Source: Roseateles chitinivorans
GTDB taxonomy: Bacteria > Pseudomonadota > Gammaproteobacteria > Burkholderiales > Burkholderiaceae_C
Direction: 5' to 3'
NCBI RefSeq assembly: GCF_002761755.1
Contig: NZ_PEOG01000021.1
Location: 25,149-89,148 of the forward strand
DNA: 64,000 nucleotides
Shown: positions 44,503 to 53,301 of the stretch, piece by piece
Position numbering within the stretch: the stretch's first letter is position 1
Layout of the letters: each line of letters begins with the position of its first letter
Notes under the pieces: generated by a model
Database searches by the model: none
What the model saw: only the letters and a program-made list of their open reading frames with translations
Told to the model about the DNA's origin: nothing
Position numbers and translations under genes: made by a program

Positions 44503-45417
44503 TCAGGCTTCCAGCCAGTGCAGGCTGAACCAGCGTTGCTCGTCGGTCCAGTGGGCTGACGGCCGGAAGCCCGCTTCCCGCGCCAGCGCCTGGAAGCTCT
44601 CGACGCTGTACTTGTACGAGTTCTCCGTGTGGAGGCTTTCCCCCGGCACCAGCGTGTAGCGCCGGCCCTGCAGCTGCAGGTGCTGCTCGCCACGGGGCAG
44701 CAGGTGCATCTCGATGCGGTGCTTGCGCGGGTCGTAGAACGCGTAATGGTCGAAGCCCGCGGGATCGCACTCCAGGCCCAGCGCGCGCTGCGCATGCCGC
44801 AGCAGGTTGAGGTTGAAGCGCGCGGTCACGCCCTGCGCGTCGTTGTAGGCCGCATGCAGGCGCGCCGGATCCTTGATCAGGTCGACACCGATCAGCAGCG
44901 CACCGCCGTCGAGCTCCTCACGCAGCAGGCGCAGGAACTCGAGCGCCTCCTTCGGATCGAAGTTGCCGATGCTCGAGCCCGGGAAGAAGCCGATGCGCCG
45001 GCCATCGGGCGGCGCATCGGGCAGCACATGGGGACGGGTGAAGTCCGCCACCACCGGCAGGATGCGCAGCGAAGGATGCTCGCGTTGCAGCGCCTCGCAA
45101 GCCGCGAGCAGGTGCGGACCGGAGATGTCCACCGGCACGAAGCTGTGGGGCCGCGTCGCCCGCTCCAGCAGCAGGCGCACCTTCACCAGCGCGCCGGCGC
45201 CGTACTCGATCAGCTGCGCGCCGGGACCCATGCGGTCGGCGAAGTCGCCGGCATGGCGGCGCAGCAACGCCAGTTCGGTGCGGGTCGGGTAGTACTCGGG
45301 CAACTCGCAGATCTGCTCGAAGAGCGTCGAGCCCTGTGCGTCATAGAAGTACTTGGGAGAGATCGTGTGCTCGGGGCCGGCCAGCGCGGCATGAAGGTCC
45401 TCGGCGAAGCTGCTCAT
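44503..45417 (-). CDS. egtD: L-histidine N-alpha-methyltransferase EgtD
   Basis: A 304-residue methyltransferase of the EgtD/DUF2260 family. It has 'SPKYFYDAQGSTLFEQICELPEYYPTRTE' (residues about 23-50, partly quoted), 'LIEYGAGALVKVRLLL' (AdoMet loop) and 'RIGFFPGSSIGNFDP'. It trimethylates histidine to hercynine using three AdoMet, the first step of ergothioneine synthesis. The ATG at 45417 overlaps the egtB stop. Length is close to mycobacterial EgtD (321 aa). Confidence 0.95.
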   Translation of the reverse strand: MSSFAEDLHAALAGPEHTISPKYFYDAQGSTLFEQICELPEYYPTRTELALLRRHAGDFADRMGPGAQLIEYGAGALVKVRLLLERATRPHSFVPVDISGPHLLAACEALQREHPSLRILPVVADFTRPHVLPDAPPDGRRIGFFPGSSIGNFDPKEALEFLRLLREELDGGALLIGVDLIKDPARLHAAYNDAQGVTARFNLNLLRHAQRALGLECDPAGFDHYAFYDPRKHRIEMHLLPRGEQHLQLQGRRYTLVPGESLHTENSYKYSVESFQALAREAGFRPSAHWTDEQRWFSLHWLEA

Positions 45418-46688
45418 GCGTGGGTCTCCGCGCGCGGACGCGCATCGCGGGCCAGTCGCAGCCCGGTGAACTGCCAGCGCGCGGCCGGCGGGAAGAAATT
45501 GCGGTAGGTCGGTCGCGTGTGACCGGGCGGGGTGGCGACGCTGCCACCGCGCAGCACCAGCTGGCCGACCATGAACTTGCCGTTGTATTCGGAGGCTGCA
45601 CCCTCCAGCGGCTGGAAGCCGGGGTAGGGGTGGTAGGCCGAGCGGGTCCACTGCCAGGCCTGGTCGTGCAGCTGCGCGATGCCTGAGAGCGAGGAGGCGG
45701 CCTCCCATTCCTGCTCGCTGGGCAGGCGCGCGCCGGCCCATTCGGCGTAGGCGGCGGCCTCGTAGAAACTGAGCTGCATCACCGGCGCGGCCGGATCCAG
45801 CGGTCGCAGGCCATGCAGCCCGAAGACCGCCCAGCGCGACGTGGCACCGCTGGCGCCTGCGGCGGCGTCGCCATCGCTCGCGTCAACCCAGTACAGCGGC
45901 GCACGCCAGTCCTGGGCCTGCACCGTGGCCCAGCCATCGGACAGCCACCAGCGCGGCTCGCGGTAGCCGCCATCGTCGATGAAGCGCTGGAATTCCCCGC
46001 AGGTGACGAGCCGGCTCGCGATCTCGAAGGGCTCGAGCCAGACGCGATGCCGCGGTCCTTCGTTGTCGAAGGCAAAGCCTGCCCCTTCGGCCGCGGCGTC
46101 ATGACCGATCTCGACGAGGCCGCCCTCGTGGCGCAACCAGGCGCTGGTCCCGGCCGGCGCCGGCGCTGGCGGACTGTCCAGCAGCGCGGGGCGCCAGGGG
46201 TGGCAGGACAGCAGATGCAGCGCATCGGTGAGCAGCAGCTCCTGGTGCTGCTGCTCGTGATGGAGGCCGAGCTCCAGCGTCGGCGCGATCACGGCCCACT
46301 GCGCGTCGTCGCAGCGCGCGATCAGCTGGCGGATGTGCAGGTCGACATGCTGTCGGTAGGCGCGCACCTGATCGAGCGACGGCCGCGTCAGCAGGCCTCG
46401 CTGCGGCCGCGGATGGCGCGGTCCGAGGCCTTCGTAATAGGAGTTGAAGAGGTAGTGGTAGCTGTCGTCGAGCGGCTGGTAGCCCGGCAGATGAGGCCGC
46501 AGCAGCAGGGCTTCGAAGAACCAGCTCGTGTGGGCCTGATGCCATTTGGCAGGACTGGCGTCCGGCATCGATTGGGCCGACTGGTCCTCGATGGACAGCG
46601 GCTCCGCCAGCGACAGCGTGTGGTGCCGCACCGCCTCGTAGCGGCGCGCGAGATCGCGCCGCGCGGGCGGCAGATCGTGATCCGACAT
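45414..46688 (-). CDS. egtB: Ergothioneine sulfoxide synthase EgtB
   Basis: A 424-residue EgtB: a DinB-like N-terminal domain with metal-binding histidines ('KWHQAHTSWFFEALLL' and 'HHEQQHQELLLTD') and a formylglycine-generating-type C-terminal domain ('EWEAASSL', 'LRGGSVATPPGHTRPTYRNFFP'). This non-haem iron enzyme couples hercynine to a thiol with oxygen. The start ATG at 46688 is chosen. It lies directly upstream of egtD (4-bp overlap). No egtA, C or E is present, so cysteine may be the thiol donor, as in fungal Egt1-like types (inference). Confidence 0.94.
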   Translation of the reverse strand: MSDHDLPPARRDLARRYEAVRHHTLSLAEPLSIEDQSAQSMPDASPAKWHQAHTSWFFEALLLRPHLPGYQPLDDSYHYLFNSYYEGLGPRHPRPQRGLLTRPSLDQVRAYRQHVDLHIRQLIARCDDAQWAVIAPTLELGLHHEQQHQELLLTDALHLLSCHPWRPALLDSPPAPAPAGTSAWLRHEGGLVEIGHDAAAEGAGFAFDNEGPRHRVWLEPFEIASRLVTCGEFQRFIDDGGYREPRWWLSDGWATVQAQDWRAPLYWVDASDGDAAAGASGATSRWAVFGLHGLRPLDPAAPVMQLSFYEAAAYAEWAGARLPSEQEWEAASSLSGIAQLHDQAWQWTRSAYHPYPGFQPLEGAASEYNGKFMVGQLVLRGGSVATPPGHTRPTYRNFFPPAARWQFTGLRLARDARPRAETHA

Positions 46689-46921
46689 GCAAGCAACTCC
46701 TGTCGGCCCGGGGGAGGAAGGGCCGAACGACAACGGTAGCCGATTTGCCATCCCCGCGTTCGGCGCGCGCCACTGCCCGGACGTCCGAGGGACGGCTCAG
46801 CTGCCACCCGATGTCAGCAAGGGCAAGGCGGGTACCCGCGGCGTACCGGCGTCGTGCGCTGTTCATCGGGACGTCACGTCGCGCGGGCACGCTGGCGTCG
46901 CCCCGGCTCACGCATCCGCCC

Positions 46922-47800
46922 ATGTCCATGACGCCGCCCTCGCTGTCCTCGACGATCGCCCCGCCTCAGCCCACGCACCCGTCAGTGCCGTCAGTGCCGC
47001 CGCAGCCCGCCGTCATGGCCGAGGGCGACGCGCTGCCGCTGTCATGGCTGCAGGATCGCGTGCTCGCGGAACGTCTGCTCGAGGCCGTGTGGAGCGCCCG
47101 TCAGCCGGTGACGCCGGCCCAGTTCTTCGTCTGGAGCCAGAGCCGGCTCCAGCCCCTGCTGCCGCATCGCCTGCTGGTGTGCGTCGGGGATCAGTCGCCG
47201 TCGCCGCGGCTGGCCGCGCAGCTCTTCCACCTGAAGCCCATCGGGGAGGCGCTGCAGGCGCAGTTGGAGGCCGCCGATCACGGCCTCTGGCTGCACCTGA
47301 TCCGGCGCTGGGGCGACGGCCGGCGGCCCGTGCGCATCCAGCTCGAGCGTGAGGCGCCGTCGGCGCTGTTCCAGCCGCTGCTGGAAGCCGGCCTGCGCGA
47401 GCTGGCGCTGCATGGCGTGGTGGGGGACGGCGAGCGGCCCCAGGGGCTGTTCCTCCTTGCCGGCGACGGGTGGGAGGACGACCACCTGCGGCGACTGGAA
47501 CTGCTGACGCCGGCGCTGCATGCGGCGTGGCGGCGGGCGCGCCTGCAATCGCGGGGTCAGGCGATGCCGCGCCGCGCGGGTGCGATGGTGACGCCGCGCG
47601 AGCAGCAGATCGTCGAGGGCCTGCGCGCTGGCCTGAGCAACGAGGGGATCGCGATCCAGCTCGGCATCAGCATGTTCACGGTCAAGAACCATGTGCGCAA
47701 GATCCTGCGCAAGCTCGGCGCGAACAACCGCGCGCAGGCGGTCGCGATCGCGATGTCGCGCCGGGAATTCAGCGAGCCGGGAGCGCCCGCGGCGCGATGA
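46922..47800 (+). CDS. LuxR-type transcriptional regulator (EpsA-like)
   Basis: A 292-residue regulator. ATG 46922 is preferred; ATGs at 46928 and 47014 are possible. Residues 50-200 resemble the N-terminal domain of EpsA, a regulator linked to exosortase (XrtB) exopolysaccharide clusters ('QFFVWSQSRLQPLLPHRLLVCV'). The C-terminal LuxR HTH is clear ('TPREQQIVEGLRAGLSNEGIAIQLG', 'VKNHVRKILRKLGANNR'). No receiver or acyl-HSL pocket is obvious. The PEP-CTERM protein 2.2 kb downstream fits such a regulon (inference). Its 3' end overlaps the convergent VanZ gene by 32 bp. Confidence 0.8.
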   Translation: MSMTPPSLSSTIAPPQPTHPSVPSVPPQPAVMAEGDALPLSWLQDRVLAERLLEAVWSARQPVTPAQFFVWSQSRLQPLLPHRLLVCVGDQSPSPRLAAQLFHLKPIGEALQAQLEAADHGLWLHLIRRWGDGRRPVRIQLEREAPSALFQPLLEAGLRELALHGVVGDGERPQGLFLLAGDGWEDDHLRRLELLTPALHAAWRRARLQSRGQAMPRRAGAMVTPREQQIVEGLRAGLSNEGIAIQLGISMFTVKNHVRKILRKLGANNRAQAVAIAMSRREFSEPGAPAAR

Positions 47801-48158
47801 CGCGCATCAGCAGCGCATGCAGCGCCACGCCGATCGAGGCACCGATCATGTCGGCCAGCACGTCGCGGGCCTCGGCGTCGCGGCCGGGGATCTGCGATTG
47901 CACCAGCTCGATCAGCACGCCGTAGGCGAGCAGCATCGCCAGCACGATCCAGCGCCGACGCGGCCCTGCGGCGAAGCACTGCATGCCGACGATCGCCAGC
48001 GTGCCGAAGGCGGCGAAGTGATTCGCCTTGTCCCAACCGAGGTCGGCCACGCGAGGCGGATGTGGCGAGAAGGCGAGCCAGCTCGCGCCCAGCACCACGG
48101 CGAGGAAGAGGAGGCGCCAGGCAGAGCGCCAGCGCGGGTCATGCAGGACTTCAGACAT
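47769..48158 (-). CDS. VanZ-family membrane protein
   Basis: A 129-residue protein with about four membrane helices and the VanZ-like motif 'DKANHFAAFGTLAIVGMQCF', then 'GVLIELVQSQIPGRDAEARD'. VanZ-like proteins are small membrane proteins of uncertain function, not resistance genes in themselves. The start ATG at 48158 is chosen because upstream frame sequence is not conserved. Its end overlaps the convergent LuxR gene by 32 bp. Confidence 0.82.
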   Translation of the reverse strand: MSEVLHDPRWRSAWRLLFLAVVLGASWLAFSPHPPRVADLGWDKANHFAAFGTLAIVGMQCFAAGPRRRWIVLAMLLAYGVLIELVQSQIPGRDAEARDVLADMIGASIGVALHALLMRVIAPRALPAR

Positions 48159-48333
48159 CAAGGCGGCCCGCCTCCGGCTTCGGGCGGAGGGCAGTGTGCC
48201 ATGGGCCTGTGAAGCCGGTGTGAGGTCGCCGGCGATGGCGTCATGGCGAGCGGCGCGAGGAAGTGGACCGCAGCGCTGCTCCCGCGCGATCACGACGCCA
48301 CGACGCCATGAGGCCGCGAGGCCGCTCGCTGAC

Positions 48334-49116
48334 TCACTCGAGGTTCTCGTGGTGATGGCTGGCGCCGCGCTTCCAGTACGCCGCCGCGCGGATCGCATGC
48401 CGGTCGTGGCCCTTCTCGTCGACCAGGATGCGGCGCAGCGCGGCCATCGCCGCGGCTTCGCCGGCGCACCAGGCGTAGCCTTCGCCGGGCGGCAGCTCGA
48501 GCGCGCGAGCCGCGGCCAGCAGTTCGTCATCGCCATCGACCCAGTGCAGATCGAGCGCGGCGCGGGTCTGGAAGACCCGTCGATCGCTGGCCGCCACGTT
48601 CAGCAGCGCGATCACGCGCGCGCCGGCCGGCAGTTCCTCGAGGCGGCGTGCGACGGCGGGCAGGGCGGTTTCGTCGCCGGCGAGCAGGTGCCAGGCGTAA
48701 TCGGTGGGAATGATGAACGAACCGCGCGGACCACCGACCGTCAGCGTGTCGCCGGGTTGCGCTTGGGCCGCCCACGCGGCCGCCGGCCCGTCGCCATGCT
48801 GGGCGAATTCGATGACCAGCTCGCGCGCGGCGACGTCGACACGACGCGGCGTGTAGTCGCGCATGACAGGGCCGTCGGCCGACTCGGCGTCGAAGATGAG
48901 CTTCACGTGATCGTCGAAGGAAGCGCTGACGAAGTCGCTGAGCGACTCGCCGGTCAGCGTCACGCGGCGGAAGTTGGGCGTGAGCTCGTCGACCTGCCGG
49001 ACGGTCAGTTCACGGCGCTTGAGTTCGTGCCGCACCCGCTGCACTCGGCTGGCGGGACCCTCGGCGGGGGAAACGGCAGAGGCAGGAGAGGCAACCAGGG
49101 GAGTGTCGGACTTCAT
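48334..49116 (-). CDS. Siderophore-interacting flavoprotein (ferric-siderophore reductase)
   Basis: A 260-residue SIP-family protein: FAD-binding 'MRDYTPRRVD', 'VGGPRGSFIIP', 'LAGDETALPAVARRLEELP' and C-terminal 'GEAAAMAALRRILVDEKG', with the ending 'AAYWKRGASHHHE'. ViuB/YqjH-like enzymes reduce iron in siderophores in the cytosol. It is divergent from a MarR regulator across two copies of an operator. Iron- or siderophore-responsive control by that MarR protein is a reasonable guess. Confidence 0.92.
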   Translation of the reverse strand: MKSDTPLVASPASAVSPAEGPASRVQRVRHELKRRELTVRQVDELTPNFRRVTLTGESLSDFVSASFDDHVKLIFDAESADGPVMRDYTPRRVDVAARELVIEFAQHGDGPAAAWAAQAQPGDTLTVGGPRGSFIIPTDYAWHLLAGDETALPAVARRLEELPAGARVIALLNVAASDRRVFQTRAALDLHWVDGDDELLAAARALELPPGEGYAWCAGEAAAMAALRRILVDEKGHDRHAIRAAAYWKRGASHHHENLE

Positions 49117-49136
49117 TGCGGGTGTCGGATGTTTCG

Positions 49137-49149
49137 TTGACAATGTCAT
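49137..49149. promoter_or_regulatory. First copy of TTGACAATGTCA(A/T) operator
   Basis: TTGACAATGTCAT matches the perfect dyad TTGACA-A-TGTCAA at 12 of 13 bases. It lies 32 bp (about three helical turns) from the second copy in the divergent SIP-MarR region, as expected for two bound dimers. Confidence 0.8.
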
Positions 49150-49159
49150 CCATCTTGCG

Positions 49160-49630
49160 ATGAATCGATTGACAATGTCAACTAACACCACCGGCCGAAG
49201 GGGCAAGGACGAGGACGTGCTGGAGCTCATCCATTCGGTGATGCACCGCTACCGCGCGCTGCAGTACCGCTCCCTGCGCGAGGGTCCGCAGGACCTCACG
49301 CACATGGAGGGCAAGGTGCTGTTCTTCTTCGATCGTCACCCCGGCGGCACCCAGAGCGACCTCGCGCAGCACAGCGGCAAGGACAAGGCGCAGCTCGCGC
49401 GCCTGATCAAGGGCTTGCGCGACAAGGGGCTGCTCGATGCGGAGGCCGACGAACTCGACCGTCGCCAGGTGCGGCTGCGGGTGAGCGAGTCCGGCCAGGC
49501 GGTGCAGCGCGAGCTGCGGCGCCAGGCGCGGCAGGTCTCGGTGCGGGCCTTGGCGGGACTGAGCGCCGATGAGCAAGGCCAGCTCGCCGCGCTGTTGAAG
49601 CGGGTGCAGGCGAACCTGGGCGAGGAATGA
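49160..49630 (+). CDS. MarR-family transcriptional regulator
   Basis: A 156-residue MarR protein (from ATG 49160; ATG 49175 lies inside the second operator copy). The winged helix is at about residues 60-120 ('GGTQSDLAQHSGKDKAQLARLI…DRRQVRLRVSESGQ'). It likely represses itself and the divergent siderophore-interacting protein gene through the two TTGACA-A-TGTCAA sites. Ligand unknown. Confidence 0.85.
   Translation: MNRLTMSTNTTGRRGKDEDVLELIHSVMHRYRALQYRSLREGPQDLTHMEGKVLFFFDRHPGGTQSDLAQHSGKDKAQLARLIKGLRDKGLLDAEADELDRRQVRLRVSESGQAVQRELRRQARQVSVRALAGLSADEQGQLAALLKRVQANLGEE
49169..49181. promoter_or_regulatory. Second, perfect copy of TTGACAATGTCAA operator
   Basis: TTGACAATGTCAA is a perfect dyad with a single central base. 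It overlaps the possible MarR start codons and contains a TTGACA -35-like box on both strands, so binding would block transcription in both directions. Confidence 0.8.
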
Positions 49631-49669
49631 AGCGTCATGTCGCGCGCCGGATGGCGATCTGCCCCCTGC

Positions 49670-49698
49670 TTGTCGACCTCGAAAATCTCGCTTATACT
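49670..49698 (+). promoter_or_regulatory. Promoter of tRNA-Thr
   Basis: TTGTCG (49670-49675), a 17-bp spacer and TATACT (49693-49698) form a good sigma-70 promoter 25 bp before the tRNA. Confidence 0.65.
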
Positions 49699-49723
49699 CT
49701 TTGACTCTGTTGTTCGCGACAGC

Positions 49724-49799
49724 GCCGGTGTAGCTCAGTTGGTAGAGCAGCGCATTCGTAATGCGAAGGTCGGGAGTTCGACTCTCTTCACCGGCACCA
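49724..49799 (+). tRNA. tRNA-Thr (anticodon CGT)
   Basis: A 76-nt tRNA with encoded CCA. The acceptor stem is GCCGGTG/CACCGGC. The D arm is AGCTCAGTTGGTAGAGC. The anticodon stem-loop is GCAT-TCGTAA-TGC with anticodon CGT. The T arm is GGAGTTCGACTCTC. Read by pairing, not by a scanner. Confidence 0.95.
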
Positions 49800-49806
49800 A
49801 TCTGAA

Positions 49807-49832
49807 AAGCCGCTTGGATCTCCAAGCGGCTT
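49807..49832 (+). terminator. Intrinsic terminator of tRNA-Thr
   Basis: A 12-bp stem AAGCCGCTTGGA/TCCAAGCGGCTT with a tight loop, followed by TTTTTC, lies 8 bases after the tRNA. Confidence 0.9.
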
Positions 49833-50031
49833 TTTCTTTGGGTGCCTCTTTGGTCGCCATCTTTGGCCGCGAGCAAGCCAGCGCAGGAGGGGTGGCTGCT
49901 GTCCCCCAAGTCGGGCGACACCCTCCGATCAGGGACACGGCATCCCCAAGCTTGCGGATGGCCGCCCTCGGGGTGATCCCTAGCATCGCGCCGTCGCGCA
50001 TGTCGCGCGTCGTGATTGCAGGGAGAGCAAC

Positions 50032-50763
50032 ATGAAACGAGTCTTGAGCGCCGCGCTGCTCAGCGCCGCCGCGGTCATCCCGGCCCACGGTGCCGCGGTG
50101 GTGAACGGAGATTTCGAAGGCGGCAGCTTGAATGGCTGGTACGCGAGCGGCGCCAACGTCAACGGGTCGTCCACGGCGATCGTGAACGCGGGCAACGGTT
50201 ACCCGGCGCTGGCGGGCAACAACTCGGCCCTGATCGTGGCGATGTCGCTCTGGCCGTTGGGGCCCAACGTGACCTGCGCGTCCGATCCCTGGAATGTCGC
50301 CTGTCCGCTGCCGGTGCCCTTCAGCCCGTCGGGCGCGGGCGCGCCGACCTTCTTCTCGCAGAACGTCGCCGGGCGCTTCCTGCGCGGCGGCTTCATCGCG
50401 CAGGACGTCAATGTCGCGGCCGGCGACACGCTGGAGTGGCTCTCGCAGCGGCTGGGCGAGGTGTCCTCGGGCACCGTCGGCAATCCGGGCAACGTCGACA
50501 ACGCATTCTTCGTGGCCTTCAACGGCAGCACCGAAGCGGTCGTCGATCTGCGCGGCAATGTCTCGTCCTACACCTTCGCGCAGGGCGGGTTGTGGTCGAT
50601 CTTCTTCGGCGTGCAGCAGACCGAGGATCCGTACGTCTGGAGCGCGCTCAAGGTCGATGCGATCGCATTCCGCGCCTCAGACGTGCCGGAGCCCGGTTCG
50701 CTCGCGCTGGCGCTGGCGGCGGGCGGGGCGCTGTGCTGGCAGCGGCGACGGGCGAAGGTCTGA
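50032..50763 (+). CDS. PEP-CTERM sorting-domain protein
   Basis: A 243-residue exported protein: a signal peptide (cut near 'IPAHGAA'), a beta-rich Gly/Asn-rich body that begins 'VVNGDFEGGSLNGW' (carbohydrate-binding-like opening), and the C-terminal sorting tail 'VPEPGSLALALAAGGALCW' followed by 'QRRRAK'. This PEP motif, membrane helix and basic end are the exosortase (EpsH/XrtA/B) signal. It should be cleaved and delivered to the cell surface or extracellular matrix. No exosortase is in the window. An RBS (GGGAGA) precedes the ATG. Confidence 0.93.
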   Translation: MKRVLSAALLSAAAVIPAHGAAVVNGDFEGGSLNGWYASGANVNGSSTAIVNAGNGYPALAGNNSALIVAMSLWPLGPNVTCASDPWNVACPLPVPFSPSGAGAPTFFSQNVAGRFLRGGFIAQDVNVAAGDTLEWLSQRLGEVSSGTVGNPGNVDNAFFVAFNGSTEAVVDLRGNVSSYTFAQGGLWSIFFGVQQTEDPYVWSALKVDAIAFRASDVPEPGSLALALAAGGALCWQRRRAKV

Positions 50764-50791
50764 CATCCGGACGGTGGCAACATGGCGACCC

Positions 50792-52150
50792 ATGACTGCC
50801 ACCGCTGCGCATGACGCATCCGGCCCCGCGCCGGTGACCTTGACCCTCGCGCCGCTGCTGGCGGAGCCGCTGCCCCCCACGCTGAAGGGCCTGCCGGCCT
50901 GTGCCGAGGGCGTGTCGCTGCAGGACCTGCACCGGCTGCGCCTGTCGCTGCTCGACGGCGATCTGCCGCTGCCGGCCGCGGTGCTGAAGGCATCGGCGCT
51001 GGCCCACAACGCGCGCTGGATGCGCGAGTTCACCGCGCGCGCCGGCGTGAGCCTCGCGCCGCACGGCAAGACGACGATGGCGCCGCAGCTGTTCCAGCGC
51101 CAGTTCGATGAAGGGGCCTGGGGCATGACGGCGGCGACGGCAGCGCATGTGCGCACCTACCGCCGCTTCGGCGTGCCACGGGTGATCCTGGCGAATCAGC
51201 TGGTGGGCAAGGCCGACCTGGAACTGGTGCTGCGCGAGCTCGAGGCGGAGCCTGCCTTCGACTTCTACCTGCTGGTGGACTCGTCGGCGGGCCTGGAACT
51301 GCTGCGACGCGCGGCGCTCGAGCGCGGCCTGAAGCGGCCGGTGCAGGTGCTGCTGGAAGTCGGCACGCCGGGCGGGCGCACCGGCGTGCGGTCGACGGAG
51401 GAGGGTGTGGCGCTCGCCCGCCTGATCCGCGACGCGTCGCCGGTGATCGCGTTGCGCGGCGTGGAGGCCTTCGAAGGCGTCTACAGCGGTCCGGAGACGG
51501 CGCGCGTGGAACTGGGCGCGCTGACGATGATCGAGACGGTGGCCGAGTTGGCCCGGCTGGGCTGCGCCGAAGGCTGGTTCGCGCCGGGCGAGGTGCTGCT
51601 GACGGCCGGCGGATCGGCGTTCTTCGACCTGGCGGCGAAGACCCTGGCGGCGGTCGAGGCTGGCGGCACCGGACATGCGCTGCGCGTGGTGCTGCGCAGC
51701 GGGTGCTACCTCAGCCACGACAGCCTGCAGTACGAGCGGATGCAGGATCGGATGAAGCAGCGCGCGGGTGCGCTGTGGGGCGACGGACCGGGCCTGCGCA
51801 ACGCGATCGAGGTCTGGGCCCATGTGCAGTCGGTGCCCGAGCCGGGGCGCGCGATCTGCACCGCGGGCCGTCGCGACCTGAGCTACGACGCCTGCCTGCC
51901 GGCGCCGCTGTGGTGGTATCGCCCCGGGCTGCACGAGGCGCCACAGGCCTCGCCGCCCGAGTGGTCGGTCTCCAAGCTCAACGACCAGCACGCCTACGTC
52001 GACGCGAGCGACGGCGCCTTGCCGCTGCAGGTCGGCGACCTGATCGCCTTCGGCATCGGCCATCCCTGCACGACCTTCGACAAGTGGCCGCTGCTCTACA
52101 CGGTCGACGACGGCTACCGCGTCACCGGCGGGGTGCGCACCTTCTTCTGA
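50792..52150 (+). CDS. PLP-dependent D-serine/D-threonine deaminase- or aldolase-type enzyme
   Basis: A 452-residue fold-III PLP protein of the D-serine dehydratase/D-threonine aldolase group. The PLP lysine region is 'LAPHGKTTMAPQLFQRQ'. The metal site appears in 'SGCYLSHDSLQY' and 'GIGHPCTTFDKWPLLY'. Such enzymes turn D-serine or D-threonine into keto acid plus ammonia, or glycine plus aldehyde. The start ATG at 50792 lies 29 bp past the PEP-CTERM gene. It is convergent with fbp. Confidence 0.85.
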   Translation: MTATAAHDASGPAPVTLTLAPLLAEPLPPTLKGLPACAEGVSLQDLHRLRLSLLDGDLPLPAAVLKASALAHNARWMREFTARAGVSLAPHGKTTMAPQLFQRQFDEGAWGMTAATAAHVRTYRRFGVPRVILANQLVGKADLELVLRELEAEPAFDFYLLVDSSAGLELLRRAALERGLKRPVQVLLEVGTPGGRTGVRSTEEGVALARLIRDASPVIALRGVEAFEGVYSGPETARVELGALTMIETVAELARLGCAEGWFAPGEVLLTAGGSAFFDLAAKTLAAVEAGGTGHALRVVLRSGCYLSHDSLQYERMQDRMKQRAGALWGDGPGLRNAIEVWAHVQSVPEPGRAICTAGRRDLSYDACLPAPLWWYRPGLHEAPQASPPEWSVSKLNDQHAYVDASDGALPLQVGDLIAFGIGHPCTTFDKWPLLYTVDDGYRVTGGVRTFF

Positions 52151-52154
52151 AATG

Positions 52155-52184
52155 ACGAGGGGCGGTCTCGCGACCGCCCCTCGT
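52155..52184. terminator. Bidirectional terminator between convergent genes
   Basis: A perfect 13-bp stem (ACGAGGGGCGGTC with GACCGCCCCTCGT) and a 4-base loop sit between the PLP-enzyme stop and the fbp stop. Confidence 0.8.
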
Positions 52185-52208
52185 GACCGTGCCGGTGGCG
52201 CGGCTGGA

Positions 52209-53228
52209 TCACTTGGCCTGCTCGGCCTCCAGGTGATATTGCGTCACGCGTTCCACCTCGTTCTTCGAGCCCAGCACGACCGACACGCGCTCGTGCAGCT
52301 TGGTCGGGGTCAGGTCCAGGATGCGCTGGCGGGCGTTGGTGGCGGCGCCGCCGGCCTGCTCGACGAGGAAGGCCATCGGGTTGGCCTCGTACATCAGGCG
52401 CAGCTTGCCGGCCTTGTTGGGCTCGCGCTTGTCCCAGGGATACAAGAAGATGCCGCCGCGCGTCAGGATGCGATGCACGTCCGCCACCATCGACGCGATC
52501 CAGCGCATGTTGAAGTCCTTGCCGCGCGGACCCGTCGTGCCGGCCAGGCATTCATCGATGTAGCGCTTCACCGGCTCGTCCCAGTGGCGCATGTTGGACA
52601 TGTTGATCGCGAACTCCTTGGTGTCCGCGGGGATCTTCACGTCGTCGGCGGTCAGCACCCACGAGCCTTGCTCCCGGTCCAGCGTGAACATCGCCACGCC
52701 GTCCCCCACCGTCAGCACCAGCGTCGTCTGCGGGCCATACACGCAGTAGCCGGCCGCGGCCTGCGCGGAACCGGGCTGCAGGAAATCCTCCTCGCTGACG
52801 CCCTTGCTGCCCTCGGGCTTCTTCAGCACCGAGAAGATGGTGCCGATCGACACGTTCACATCGATGTTGCTCGAGCCATCCAGCGGATCGAACATCAGCA
52901 GGTACTCGCCCTGCGGATAACGGTTGGGCACCAGGTAGATGCTGTCCATCTCCTCGGAGGCCATCGCGGCCAGGTGGCCGCCCCACTCGTTGGCCTCGAT
53001 CAGCACCTCGTTGGCGATGATGTCCAGCTTCTTCTGGACCTCGCCCTGGACGTTCTCCGACCCGGCCGTGCCCAGCACGTCACCGAGCGCGCCCTTGTTG
53101 ACGCTGATGGCGATGCGCTTGCAAGCGCGCGCGACCACCTCGATCAGCAGCCGCAACTGCTGGGGGATGTGGCCGTGCGCCCGTTGCTGCTCGACCAGGT
53201 ATTGGGTCAGGCTGACGCGTTGACTCAT
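52209..53228 (-). CDS. fbp: Fructose-1,6-bisphosphatase class 1
   Basis: A 339-residue class I FBPase with the metal-binding signature '[19 protein letters not shown]', '[10 protein letters not shown]' and '[20 protein letters not shown]'. It makes fructose 6-phosphate in gluconeogenesis. The start ATG at 53228 begins the conserved '[17 protein letters not shown]'; the upstream open frame is shadow. It lies 73 bp after pepN, same strand. It could serve in the Calvin cycle if present elsewhere; nothing here argues for that. Confidence 0.96.
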   Translation of the reverse strand: MSQRVSLTQYLVEQQRAHGHIPQQLRLLIEVVARACKRIAISVNKGALGDVLGTAGSENVQGEVQKKLDIIANEVLIEANEWGGHLAAMASEEMDSIYLVPNRYPQGEYLLMFDPLDGSSNIDVNVSIGTIFSVLKKPEGSKGVSEEDFLQPGSAQAAAGYCVYGPQTTLVLTVGDGVAMFTLDREQGSWVLTADDVKIPADTKEFAINMSNMRHWDEPVKRYIDECLAGTTGPRGKDFNMRWIASMVADVHRILTRGGIFLYPWDKREPNKAGKLRLMYEANPMAFLVEQAGGAATNARQRILDLTPTKLHERVSVVLGSKNEVERVTQYHLEAEQAK

Positions 53229-53301
53229 GAATAGACTCCGATGGTTGCAAATCTCGTGCGCCGCGCAGCGGCCCGACGCGCGGACCGCTCCGCCCGCGGA
53301 A

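Noticed and set aside
47769..47800. A sequencing error causing overlap of the LuxR and VanZ genes
   Set aside because: Short convergent 3' overlaps are common in compact genomes, and both C-termini look natural.
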